A stretch of DNA of 64,000 nucleotides from the NCBI RefSeq assembly GCF_001514065.1, contig NZ_KQ948430.1:181816-245815 (forward strand), written 5' to 3'. Source of the DNA: Streptomyces antibioticus (GTDB lineage Bacteria > Actinomycetota > Actinomycetes > Streptomycetales > Streptomycetaceae). A model generated the notes under the pieces. The model saw nothing but the letters and a program-made list of their open reading frames with translations. It was not told the origin of the DNA and made no database searches. Within the stretch, counting starts at the first letter, position 1, and each line of letters starts with the position of its first letter. The position numbers were made by a program, and so were the translations under genes. Positions 1 to 7,713 of the stretch are shown in pieces.

Positions 1-800
1 ACGAGGGTGGCGTCGGCGGGCCCGCACTGAGTGTTGGAGACGACGTACGCGGACCCGAACACCTGGAACGCGTGGATCGACTCCAGCAGCACGTTGAAGA
101 ACAGCACGGGGGAAATCATCGGCAGCGTGATGTTCCAGAACCGGCGCAGCGGTCCGGCGCCGTCCATCTCGGCGGCCTCGTACAGCTCCTGCGGGACCTG
201 CTTGAGGCCGGCCAGGAAGATGACCATCGGCGCGCCGAACTGCCAGATGCTCAGCGCGACCAGCGCGTAGAGGACGTAGTCCGGGTTGCCGATCCAGCCG
301 CCGACATCGAGTCCGAAGATCTTCTGGGTACGGTCCACGATCGCGTCGTCCGAGAACAGCGCCCGCCACACGAAGCCGACGGAGACGCTGGCGCCGATGA
401 GCGAGGGCATGTAGAAGGCGGCCCGGTACAGCCCCTGTCCGCGCCGCTTCTGCGCGAGCAGCAGCGCGACGCCGAGGGCCAGAAGCAGCTTGAGCGGGGT
501 GGCCACGACGACGTACTTCAGTGTGACCTCGACCGACTTCTGCCAGCGCGGGTCCTGGAACATGGTCGTGAAGTTGTCGAGGCCGACCCACTCCGGCGGG
601 GTGAAGAGGTTGTAGCGGGTGAACGCGTAGTAGAGCGACGCGATCATCGGCCCCGCCGTGAGCACCAGGAACCCGGCGATCCACGGCGACATGAAGAGAT
701 AGCCGGCGATGTTCTCGCGGCGCCGCCCGCGCCGCCCCGCGGCAGGAGCGGCGGGCCGCTTCTTCGCCGGGCGCGCGGGCGCTTCCTTGACGAGCGTCAT
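1..800 (-). CDS. Sugar ABC transporter permease, MalF type (3' end outside window)
   Basis: Inner-membrane permease of a carbohydrate ABC importer; 266 residues are visible and the C-terminus lies beyond the left edge. The start ATG at 800 follows a Lys/Arg/Ala-rich cytoplasmic N-terminus, then hydrophobic segments (YLFMSPWIAGFLVLTAGP and later). The EAA loop that docks on the ATPase is present (ELYEAAEMDGAG followed by ITLP). It starts 15 nt after the stop of the binding lipoprotein gene, so the two form an operon; a second permease would be expected further left. The substrate cannot be read from sequence, but sugars are usual for this family. Confidence 0.9.
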   Translation of the reverse strand, partial: MTLVKEAPARPAKKRPAAPAAGRRGRRRENIAGYLFMSPWIAGFLVLTAGPMIASLYYAFTRYNLFTPPEWVGLDNFTTMFQDPRWQKSVEVTLKYVVVATPLKLLLALGVALLLAQKRRGQGLYRAAFYMPSLIGASVSVGFVWRALFSDDAIVDRTQKIFGLDVGGWIGNPDYVLYALVALSIWQFGAPMVIFLAGLKQVPQELYEAAEMDGAGPLRRFWNITLPMISPVLFFNVLLESIHAFQVFGSAYVVSNTQCGPADATL

Positions 801-814
801 GGTGGTACGTCCCC

Positions 815-2104
815 TCAGCCCGCGAACGCGGCCTTGGCCTCGCTGAACAGCGCCTTGGCGGCGTCGGCGGGCTTGGTCTTGCCCTGGGACACCTCGGCGG
901 CGATGCGTAGGAACGCCGCTTCGACAACATCGGCGCCGGACGGATGCGGGGTGATCTTCCCCAGCACACCGGCCTTGGCGACCTCTTCCTCGTACGCCTT
1001 GACGCCCTTGTTCCGGTCGTCGGTGGGCACGAACGCGTCGTACTGCTCGGTCGTGGAGAGGATGCCGCGGTCGTAGCCCATGATCTTGCCGACCTCAGGG
1101 TCGTGGACCATGAAGGAGATGAACTGGGCGGCCTCCTTGGGGTGCTTGGTCCCGGAGAAGGCGCTGAGCATCAGCGAACCGAGGTACTGGCCGGTGTCCT
1201 TGCCGTCCGTGGTGGGGATCGGCGCGAGTCCGTAGTCCGACTCGCCCTCGCCCTCGTAGCGGATGGAGAAGTTGTCCCAGGTGAACTCGGACGCGGCGAG
1301 ACCGGCCGACAGGCCCGACTTGGGCTGCACCTGCTCGATCTTCTTCGGGTCGGCGACGAGCCCGGACTTCACGCGCTTGTAGCCGTCCGCCCACCACGGC
1401 GTCAGGTCGTCCTCGGTGAAGCCGAGATCGGAGTCGGTGAAGAACGCCTTGCCGTTCTGACGGAGGTACAGGTCGTAGAGGTACATGATGCCGAAGTAGC
1501 CGGTGTCACCGGCGATCTTCAGCTTGTCCTGGATGGTCTGGAGGGCGTCGAAGTACTCGTCCCAGGTCCAGCCCATCTTCGCCTCGACGCCCGCCTTCTT
1601 GAAGGCCTTGAGGTCGATGACGAGCGCCATGGTGTTCGCGCCGACGGGGATGCCGAGCTGCTTGCCGTCGACCTGACCGTTCGCCAGCACGCCGTTGCGG
1701 AAGTTGTTCAGGTCCAGGTTCCCGGAGTCCGCCTGGGACTTGAGGTCCATCAGAACTCCGCGCTTGTCGTACTTGCGCAGGAATCCGACGGCATTCTGGA
1801 AAACGTCCGGCGGATTTCCACCGGAGGCCTGCGTCTGGAACTTCTCCCAGAACGCCGCGTAATCGGTGAATTCAGGCTTTATCTTGATCTTCGGGTGCTT
1901 CTTCTCGAAGACCGCGATCGCCTTCTTCATGGCAATGGTCCGCGGCTCGCCACCCCACCAGGCGTAACGGAGCGTCACATTCCCGTCACCGGAGCCGCCA
2001 TCACCGCCCCCGCACGCCGTCGTCGTCGCCAGCCCCAGCGTGGCCGCCGCTCCACCGGCCGCCTTCAGGATCGTACGCCTCTCAACATTCCTGCTGGTTC
2101 CCAC
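815..2104 (-). CDS. Extracellular solute-binding lipoprotein of a sugar ABC importer
   Basis: 429-aa substrate-binding protein (SBP family 1, MalE-like) that captures a sugar outside the membrane for the adjacent permease. The N-terminus carries a twin-arginine signal (VERRTILKAAGG) and a lipobox ending at Cys32 (ATTTAC-GG), so it is probably exported folded by Tat and lipidated. Family features include the YAWWGGEPR start of the mature fold. First gene of the visible operon; two LacI-type palindromes lie just upstream of its start, suggesting control by a LacI-family repressor encoded elsewhere. The ligand is unknown. Confidence 0.92.
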   Translation of the reverse strand: MGTSRNVERRTILKAAGGAAATLGLATTTACGGGDGGSGDGNVTLRYAWWGGEPRTIAMKKAIAVFEKKHPKIKIKPEFTDYAAFWEKFQTQASGGNPPDVFQNAVGFLRKYDKRGVLMDLKSQADSGNLDLNNFRNGVLANGQVDGKQLGIPVGANTMALVIDLKAFKKAGVEAKMGWTWDEYFDALQTIQDKLKIAGDTGYFGIMYLYDLYLRQNGKAFFTDSDLGFTEDDLTPWWADGYKRVKSGLVADPKKIEQVQPKSGLSAGLAASEFTWDNFSIRYEGEGESDYGLAPIPTTDGKDTGQYLGSLMLSAFSGTKHPKEAAQFISFMVHDPEVGKIMGYDRGILSTTEQYDAFVPTDDRNKGVKAYEEEVAKAGVLGKITPHPSGADVVEAAFLRIAAEVSQGKTKPADAAKALFSEAKAAFAG

Positions 2105-2140
2105 AGTCGGGCCCTCCCCGCAGCGTCGTTGCCGCCTGCA

Positions 2141-2165
2141 TGAATCGTTTCAAGTAAGCGCTTGC
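2141..2165. promoter_or_regulatory. Two adjacent LacI-family-type operators upstream of the sugar importer
   Basis: Two CG-centred palindromes lie 37-61 bases before the binding-protein start: TGAATCGTTTCA (2141-2152) and GTAAGCGCTTGC (2154-2165, core AAGCGCTT perfectly symmetric). Both have the form of LacI/GalR operators and sit about 1.3 helical turns apart. Seen directly; repressor identity is inference. Confidence 0.55.
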
Positions 2166-2387
2166 TGGCACAAGGTACGAAGCCCCTCGGAGGGCGTCAA
2201 TGATTCGGACAGGAATTTCTTGCGGCGCGACCCGGCGAGTTGGCGGCGCAGCGGAGCACTGTGCCGCGGCACAGAGTGGGAAGTCGCAGGTGAGCCAGTC
2301 GAGTTCGACCGGCCGGACGCGAACTGGCCTGTCGCCCCCTAAGGTTGCCCGGCCGGAATTCGTCGGCGGATCCGGAGCCGGAGACGA
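2166..2387. other. Intergenic region without a recognisable gene
   Basis: This is the rest of the 325-bp gap between the binding-protein start and the tRNA-Val gene. Open frames here lack a ribosome binding site and overlap the tRNA, so I treat them as non-coding. It probably contains the sugar-operon promoter, but no clear -10/-35 pair was found. Confidence 0.4.
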
Positions 2388-2422
2388 CGACGGCCCGTCT
2401 GCTGCTCGCAGACGGGCCGTCG
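2388..2422 (-). terminator. Hairpin terminator of tRNA-Val(CAC)
   Basis: A 15-bp perfect stem (arms 2388-2402 and 2408-2422, loop TGCTC) begins 8 nt beyond the 3' end of the tRNA on the minus strand. There is no long U-tract, as is common for Streptomyces terminators. Confidence 0.75.
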
Positions 2423-2429
2423 GTCCGGG

Positions 2430-2501
2430 TGGGCGATACTGGGTTCGAACCAGTGACCTCTTCGGTGTGAACGAAGCGCTCTCCCACTGAGCTAATCGCC
2501 C
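2430..2501 (-). tRNA. tRNA-Val, anticodon CAC
   Basis: 72-nt cloverleaf on the minus strand: acceptor GGGCGAT pairs with ATCGCCC, the D arm is TAGCTCAGTGGGAGA, the anticodon stem CTTCG/CGAAG closes loop TTCACAC (anticodon CAC, reads GUG), and the T arm contains GGTTCGAA. CCA is not encoded. A strong hairpin follows. Confidence 0.97.
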
Positions 2502-2564
2502 GGACGCAGGAAGAACATTACCCCATGTCAGGGGGTGCCTGAGCACCCCTGGCGCGGCCGGCGG

Positions 2565-3017
2565 TCACTGGTCCTTGATGTTCCAGGGCATCTCGAAGCC
2601 GAACTTGTAGACGTAGACCGCGACGATCGCGGCCACGATCACCAGGCCGATCGACGTCAGGATGATGTTGCGCCGGCGAACCTTGGGGTCGAGCGCCCGC
2701 TGTGCCGCCTCGGTCACCTTGCGTTTCGTCCAGCGCAGCACCAGCTGGGCCCAGACGAACTCGGTCGCCCAGATCGCCATGCCGCCGAAGATCACGACCC
2801 AGCCGGGTCCCGGCAGCGGAAGCATGATGATGCCCAGGACCACGACCGCGAGGCCGATGATGAAGATCCCGACCTGCCAGCTCAGGTGCAGCACGCGGCG
2901 GGCCTTGATGAATTCCGGCGCTTTCGAGCCGAGCCCCTGCTCGTCCTGCGCCCCGCCGGTCTGCGTCTCGTCCGATGCCACGGCCACCTCGGCCCGCTCG
3001 TCACTCCCCGTGTTCAT
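2565..3017 (-). CDS. Small PGPGW-motif transmembrane protein (TIGR02611-like)
   Basis: 150-aa membrane protein. A charged N-terminus is followed by a helix pair around VGIFIIGLAVVVLGIIMLP, the motif LPGPGWVV that names the PGPGW family, and a C-terminal helix (IILTSIGLVIVAAIVAVYVY). Function of the family is unknown. ATG at 3017 was preferred because the encoded N-terminus is acidic as expected; a GTG at 3050 would add 11 residues and cannot be excluded, as neither has a strong ribosome binding site. Divergent from ssgB. Confidence 0.8.
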   Translation of the reverse strand: MNTGSDERAEVAVASDETQTGGAQDEQGLGSKAPEFIKARRVLHLSWQVGIFIIGLAVVVLGIIMLPLPGPGWVVIFGGMAIWATEFVWAQLVLRWTKRKVTEAAQRALDPKVRRRNIILTSIGLVIVAAIVAVYVYKFGFEMPWNIKDQ

Positions 3018-3208
3018 ACAGCCAAACCCTACCGGAGAGAAACCAGTCACCGGAATGGTCGTACCTCGCGAACAGGACCTCGGCCGGAAGAGTTACGTAA
3101 AGGCACGCAAAACACTCAGAGGGGTTTACAACGGCACCGTAGGTGGCATGTCGATTTCGCCGACGTGCGAATCCCCGAGCGCACACTGAGCGAAAGGCCC
3201 TGGCGCTT

Positions 3209-3622
3209 ATGAACACCACGGTCAGCTGCGAGCTGCACCTGCGCCTCGTTGTGTCGAGCGAGTCCTCCCTGCCTGTCCCCGCAGGCCTGCGGTACGACAC
3301 GGCCGACCCCTACGCCGTGCACGCCACCTTCCACACCGGAGCCGAGGAGACCGTCGAGTGGGTGTTCGCCCGCGACCTCCTCGCGGAGGGCCTCCACCGG
3401 CCCACCGGCACCGGCGACGTCCGAGTCTGGCCGTCGCGCAGTCACGGTCAGGGCGTCGTGTGCATCGCCCTGAGCTCTCCGGAGGGCGAAGCCCTGCTCG
3501 AGGCCCCGGCACGGGCCCTGGAGTCGTTCCTGAAGCGCACGGACGCTGCGGTGCCCCCCGGCACCGAGCACCGGCACTTCGACCTTGATCAGGAGCTCTC
3601 GCACATCCTGGCGGAAAGCTAG
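3209..3622 (+). CDS. ssgB: SsgB, sporulation-specific cell division activator
   Basis: 137-aa SsgA-like protein, the conserved SsgB member. In streptomycetes SsgB positions FtsZ in aerial hyphae so that sporulation septa form, and it is essential for sporulation. The sequence from MNTTVSCELHLRLVV to the end QELSHILAES matches my memory of S. coelicolor SsgB almost residue for residue, and the length is the same. ATG at 3209 is supported by AAAGG 12 nt upstream and by the family N-terminus; an upstream in-frame start would add an Arg-rich tail not found in the family. It stands alone, with its own upstream region of about 190 bp. Confidence 0.97.
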   Translation: MNTTVSCELHLRLVVSSESSLPVPAGLRYDTADPYAVHATFHTGAEETVEWVFARDLLAEGLHRPTGTGDVRVWPSRSHGQGVVCIALSSPEGEALLEAPARALESFLKRTDAAVPPGTEHRHFDLDQELSHILAES

Positions 3623-3876
3623 GGCGAGGCCTCACCAAGCCGCCCGGCGCCGTCGACTCGGGGTGACGGCTCGGGCCAAGACAACCGCATAGGTACGCAC
3701 ACCGGCGCTGTCACCGCGGATCCTCGCGGGACGGCGCCGGTGCGCTTGTGCTGTCCGTCCGCCGCACGTCGGCACGGGATCCGGGCGGCCGCGACCGGTA
3801 CAGCCGCTCGGGAAGCCACTACCATCGGCCAGCATCGGCGGGCACCCGCCCGACCCCCCAGGCCAGGGAGCGAAAT

Positions 3877-4437
3877 GTGCTGATCACCCATGACACCCGG
3901 TGTGCCCTCGATGCCGTGGTGGATCTGGTGAACACCGCACCGGAGGACGCCACGACCCCGGACGCGCTGCCGGATCTCGTCGCTCTCGAGGATTTCGTAC
4001 AAAAGCACGAGATCAGTGATGTCGGGGTGCTCTCCGAGTTCGACCTCTCCGCGGTGCGCAAGATCCGCGGACGGTTCGCCGCGATCTTCTCGGCCCCGGA
4101 CGCCCGGACCGCCGCCGGAATGATCAACGAGCTGGTGGCCGCCGCGGGCACCACTCCCCGGCTCACGGATCACGACGGCTACGACTGGCACGTGCACTAC
4201 TTCGCCCCGGGCGCCTCCGTCGCCGATCACCTGGCGGCCGACTGCGGGATGGCGCTGGCCTTCTTCGTGGTCGCCGGGGAGCAGGAGCGGCTGCGGCGCT
4301 GCGAGGCGCCCGACTGCCGGCGCGCCTTCGTCGACCTGTCCCGCAACCGCTCGCGCCGCTACTGCGACAGCCGCACCTGCGGGAACCGGCTGCACGTGGC
4401 CGCCTACCGGGCGCGTCGGAAGGAAGCGGCGGGCTGA
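3877..4437 (+). CDS. CGNR zinc-finger (ABATE-domain) protein, putative stress regulator
   Basis: 186-aa protein with the N-terminal ABATE domain followed by a C-terminal CGNR zinc finger: CEAPDCRRAFVDLSRN then YCDSRTCGNR, giving four metal-binding Cys. Members are thought to be DNA-binding regulators, but function is largely inferred. The start is GTG at 3877, set by GGGAG five to six bases upstream; more upstream frames read through non-conserved sequence. Follows ssgB on the same strand after 254 bp, so probably has its own promoter. Confidence 0.87.
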   Translation: MLITHDTRCALDAVVDLVNTAPEDATTPDALPDLVALEDFVQKHEISDVGVLSEFDLSAVRKIRGRFAAIFSAPDARTAAGMINELVAAAGTTPRLTDHDGYDWHVHYFAPGASVADHLAADCGMALAFFVVAGEQERLRRCEAPDCRRAFVDLSRNRSRRYCDSRTCGNRLHVAAYRARRKEAAG

Positions 4438-4504
4438 GCGTCAGCGCTCAGCGGGAGTGTCGACGCGGTACCCGGCGGGTGACGCCGGGTACCGCGGGAA
4501 TGGC

Positions 4505-4657
4505 TCACAGCAACAGCAGATCGTGCAGCGCAGCCATGAGCAGCAGACACCCGATCACCGCAAGGAAGATCATCAGCGGTGGCTGGGAAAGGGCGAAAAG
4601 GCACCCGCGCGGCTCGTCCTGAGGCGGCGCGGCGTCGCTCTGTGTCGTGTCCAGCAT
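4505..4657 (-). CDS. Small single-pass membrane protein (50 aa)
   Basis: Short ORF: a polar, acidic N-terminus (MLDTTQSDAAPPQDEPRG) followed by one hydrophobic helix (LMIFLAVIGCLLLMAALHD) to the C-terminus. Codon use has the G/C third-base bias of neighbouring genes, which argues for coding. No clear ribosome binding site was found and no function is recognisable. It is convergent with the CGNR gene. Confidence 0.55.
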   Translation of the reverse strand: MLDTTQSDAAPPQDEPRGCLFALSQPPLMIFLAVIGCLLLMAALHDLLLL

Positions 4658-4812
4658 CTCGCGGGCGATGATGGCGCAGACAGCACCCCTCGTGTTACCA
4701 ACACGCCCGGAAACGCAGGGTAGTTCGCCGGATCCCGTGATCTCCGGTCCAGAACGTTCACGTTCGCGTTCGGATCGGCGCCGACTGTGTCGTTTCAGTC
4801 AGTCCGCGTCCG

Positions 4813-5253
4813 TCATATGCCGTGCTTCTTCAGGATGGCCTCGATGTCGCTGAAGTCGTCCGCGGCCCCGGAGCGCGGGGCGGCGGCCGGGCGGGACGCG
4901 GGGCGGGCGCTCGGGCCGAGGGAGGGGGCCGAGGCCGCCGGGGCCACCGCCTCACGCTGGGCCGACCGGGCCGCCCTGCGCTCCTTGCGGGTGCCGCCGC
5001 GGCGGCGCTCCACCGCGCGCGTGGCGGAGAAGAGCAGCCAGGCGGCGCCGAGCACACCGAAGCCGGCCCACGCCGTGACGCTGAACGCCGTGTCGGCCGC
5101 CCACTCGACGACGCCGGTCATCACCAGGCCGATCGGCACGAGGGAGTACGCGGCGATCCGGGCGGCCGCGAGGAAGCGCTTGCGGTACGCCGTGACCGCC
5201 GCGATGCCCAGGCCGGCCGCGGAGGCGGCGGAACAGACGGTCTCGGCAATCAT
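4813..5253 (-). CDS. Hypothetical membrane protein with charged Ala/Pro-rich tail
   Basis: 146 aa. Two hydrophobic segments (SAASAAGLGIAAVTAY and, after a short loop, IAAYSLVPIGLVMTGVVEWAA with AWAGFGVLGAAWLLFS) are followed by a basic stretch (ERRRGGTRKERRAAR), an Ala/Pro/Ser linker and a conserved-looking end FSDIEAILKKHGI. The start ATG at 5253 has a good GGAGG site 5 nt upstream. I do not recognise a family function; it appears to be conserved among streptomycetes by its careful C-terminal motif, which is inference. Confidence 0.75.
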   Translation of the reverse strand: MIAETVCSAASAAGLGIAAVTAYRKRFLAAARIAAYSLVPIGLVMTGVVEWAADTAFSVTAWAGFGVLGAAWLLFSATRAVERRRGGTRKERRAARSAQREAVAPAASAPSLGPSARPASRPAAAPRSGAADDFSDIEAILKKHGI

Positions 5254-5438
5254 CCGGTCCTCCAGGCAGGGGTCGGTCGGGCAGTTCGTCCCTTCCATCC
5301 TGCACCGCCCGAACCCCATGGGGCCATGCTCCGGCAGGACATCAGGGACATCTCCGGGTCACATCGTCCGCAGGTGCCGGTCGAAGGGGGCACCGGGGTC
5401 GATTCGGTCGTTCGCAGGCCGGCTGGGAGACTGAGGGC

Positions 5439-5960
5439 ATGAGTGACTCCTCTCCCGCGCGTCCCGTCGTTCCCGTGCTCGATGTCTGGTGCGAGCTCCA
5501 GTGCGCCGACTGCCGTGACGCCCTGGACGACATCCGGGCGCTGCGGGCCCGCTACGGCGACCGGCTGGAGTTGCGTCTGAGGCACTTCCCGCTGGAGAAG
5601 CACAAGCACGCCTTCGCCGCCGCGCAGGCCGCCGAGGAGGCCGCGGAGCAGGGCAAGGCGTGGGAGTACGTCGAGGCCGTGCTGGGACGGGTCGAGGAGC
5701 TGGACCGCAAGGGAGAGCCCTTCCTCGTCGAGGTCGCCGGTGAACTGGGTCTCGACGCCGAGGAGTTCGACACCGCGCTGATCGACGGCCGGCACATCCT
5801 GATCGTGGACGCCGACCAGGCCGAGGGCAAGGCGATCGGCGTCACCGGCACCCCGACGTACGTCGTCGACGGTGAGCGTCTCGACGGCGGCAAGAGCCAG
5901 GAGGGCCTGCGCGACCGCATCGAGGAGATCGTGGACCGGCTGCTGGCCGAGAACGCCTGA
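5439..5960 (+). CDS. DsbA/FrnE-like thioredoxin-fold protein
   Basis: 173-aa thioredoxin-fold protein without signal peptide, so cytoplasmic. It has a CxxC active site (CADC, residues 22-25), preceded by CEL so that three Cys lie close together, the DsbA-type helical insertion, and the cis-proline loop GTPTYVVDGERL. Such proteins are disulfide oxidoreductases or isomerases; the substrate is unknown. ATG at 5439 is preceded by GGGAGACTGAGGG. Single gene. Confidence 0.85.
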   Translation: MSDSSPARPVVPVLDVWCELQCADCRDALDDIRALRARYGDRLELRLRHFPLEKHKHAFAAAQAAEEAAEQGKAWEYVEAVLGRVEELDRKGEPFLVEVAGELGLDAEEFDTALIDGRHILIVDADQAEGKAIGVTGTPTYVVDGERLDGGKSQEGLRDRIEEIVDRLLAENA

Positions 5961-6000
5961 ACCTGCGGCTCCGAAGGCCCCTCGACGGCTACAGCAACGG

Positions 6001-6825
6001 CTACAGCAACGGCTTGTAGAAGGCGTAGCGCGTCGTCTCGTACCCCAGTGACTCGTACAGGCGCTCGGCCGGGGTGTTGCCCGCGAACACGTTGAGGCCC
6101 AGGGTGCTGCTGCCCAGGGCGTGCGCCTGGGTCTCCGCCAGCAGCATCAGGGCGCGGCCGTGGCCATGGCCTCGCTGGGCCGGGTCCACCTCGACGTCGT
6201 AGACGAAGGGCTTGCCGTCCCGCAGGGCGAGCCACAGGACGCCCACGCGCGTGCCCTCGTGTTCGAGGATGGTCAGCCATGTGTCCCCGGTGGCGAAGCC
6301 CTGGGGCAGGAGGATCTCGTGGTCGCGCCGGGACTTGGCGCGGGCCTCGGCCTCGGGCACGCCCCGGGCGATCCAGGTGCGCGCGTAGTCCTCGGTCTCG
6401 TGCACCAGCCAGGCGTCGAAGTCGGCCTCGGTCATGGGCCGCGCCCGGTAGCCGGCCGGCAGCGTGGCCGGGGTGTCGGCGAGCTGCTTCCGCATGCCGC
6501 GGTTGCGCAGGACGTAGCCGAGCGCCCGGACGAGCCGCAGCGCCGCCTCCTCGGTCGCGGCGACACCGATCTGGATCTCCCGGCAGCCCCAGCCGCGTGC
6601 GACCTCCTCGGCGGCCAGCGCGGCCACCGTCCCCCGGCCCCGGCGCCGGTCGGGTTCCTCGATGCGCAGATCGTGGATGCACGCCACCGACGCTCCGAAG
6701 GCGGGCGACGTGCCGAGGCGGACGGTGCCGACGGGACGGCTGTTCACGCACACCTGGTAGCGGCGGGAACGTGTGCCGTCGGCATGCTGCTGGAGCGGCT
6801 CGGTCGGCCGCAGGGTGGTGGTCAT
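6001..6825 (-). CDS. Tandem GNAT-family N-acetyltransferase
   Basis: 274 aa made of two GNAT folds. The first (about 25-115) has an acetyl-CoA loop RRRGRGTVAALAAE; the second (about 125-274) has QRGHGHGRALMLLAE and the typical ending LYESLGYETTRYAFYKPLL. The family transfers acetyl from acetyl-CoA to amines; the double form resembles mycothiol-synthase-like proteins but is not MshD by its own motifs. No strong ribosome binding site precedes ATG 6825; TAGAAC lies 7 nt upstream of the start, so a leaderless mRNA is possible. The stop codon region is tandemly duplicated (see findings). Confidence 0.85.
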   Translation of the reverse strand: MTTTLRPTEPLQQHADGTRSRRYQVCVNSRPVGTVRLGTSPAFGASVACIHDLRIEEPDRRRGRGTVAALAAEEVARGWGCREIQIGVAATEEAALRLVRALGYVLRNRGMRKQLADTPATLPAGYRARPMTEADFDAWLVHETEDYARTWIARGVPEAEARAKSRRDHEILLPQGFATGDTWLTILEHEGTRVGVLWLALRDGKPFVYDVEVDPAQRGHGHGRALMLLAETQAHALGSSTLGLNVFAGNTPAERLYESLGYETTRYAFYKPLL

Positions 6826-6891
6826 CAGGGGTGTTCTACCCGCTGCCGTGCTCCGGGGCAGCTCAATATTCGACCGGGCCCGAGGGGGCTG

Positions 6892-7713
6892 TCACGGATC
6901 GAGGTCGTTGCCCGCCCGCTCGTCGAAGATCCGCATGGCCTTCGCGGTCACCGGTCCCGGTGCACCGGGCAGTTCGCGGTCGTCGACGCGGTGCACGGCC
7001 TGTACGTCGCGCAGGGTGGAGGTGAGGAAGACCTCCTCGGCCCGCTCCAGGACGTCCAACGGCAGGTCGGTCTCCTTGGCGCCGGTCCATTCGGCCGTCA
7101 ACGCGCGCGTGATGCCCGCGAGGCAGCCGGAGGCGAGCGGCGGGGTGTGGAGCTCGCCGTCCAGGACGACGAAGACGTTCGACCCGGTGCCCTCGCAGAG
7201 CTGTCCCACGGTGTTGGCGAACAGCGCCTCCGAGGCGCCCCGGCCGTGCGCGCGGGAGAGCGCGACGACGTTCTCGGCGTACGAGGTGGTCTTCAGGCCC
7301 GTCAGGGCGCCGCGCTCGTTGCGGGTCCAGGGGACGGTGATCACTGCCGTGGAGTCGGGGCGGCGCTTGGTCTCGCCGAGGGCGACGACCAGGGTCGGGC
7401 CGTGTTCACCGCGGTCGGAGCCGAGGGGGCCGTGGCCGCCGGTGTAGGTGATGCGCAGCCGGCCGAGCGGCATGGGGTTGGCGTCGAGGACGGCGGCGCA
7501 GGCGCGGCGCACCTCGTCGAGGTCCGGCTCGGGCAGACCCAGACCGCGCGCCGAGAGGGTCAGCCGGTCCAGGTGACGGGTCAGGGCGAACGGGCGGCCG
7601 TCCACCGCCTTCACGGTCTCGAAGATGCCGTCGCCCACGGTCAGCCCGTGGTCGAAGACGGAGACGCGGGCGGCCTCGCTGTCCTGAAGCCCGCCGTCGA
7701 GCCAGATCTTCAC
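6892..7713 (-). CDS. pabC: Aminodeoxychorismate lyase (class IV aminotransferase fold)
   Basis: 273-aa PLP enzyme of aminotransferase class IV. It would release pyruvate from 4-amino-4-deoxychorismate to give p-aminobenzoate for folate. Visible features are DHGLTVGDGIFETVKA near the N-terminus, the active-site region LKTTSYAENVVALSRA with the conserved Lys, EALFANTVGQLCEGTGSNVFVV, and FLTSTLRDVQAV. The GTG start at 7713 overlaps the pabB stop as GTGA and has GGAGAGGGA upstream, so translation is coupled. A branched-chain aminotransferase-like role is less likely given the pabB partner. Confidence 0.9.
   Translation of the reverse strand: MKIWLDGGLQDSEAARVSVFDHGLTVGDGIFETVKAVDGRPFALTRHLDRLTLSARGLGLPEPDLDEVRRACAAVLDANPMPLGRLRITYTGGHGPLGSDRGEHGPTLVVALGETKRRPDSTAVITVPWTRNERGALTGLKTTSYAENVVALSRAHGRGASEALFANTVGQLCEGTGSNVFVVLDGELHTPPLASGCLAGITRALTAEWTGAKETDLPLDVLERAEEVFLTSTLRDVQAVHRVDDRELPGAPGPVTAKAMRIFDERAGNDLDP

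Noticed and set aside
2105-2490. Protein-coding frames across the tRNA-Val region
   Set aside because: They run through the tRNA and terminator and lack ribosome binding sites.
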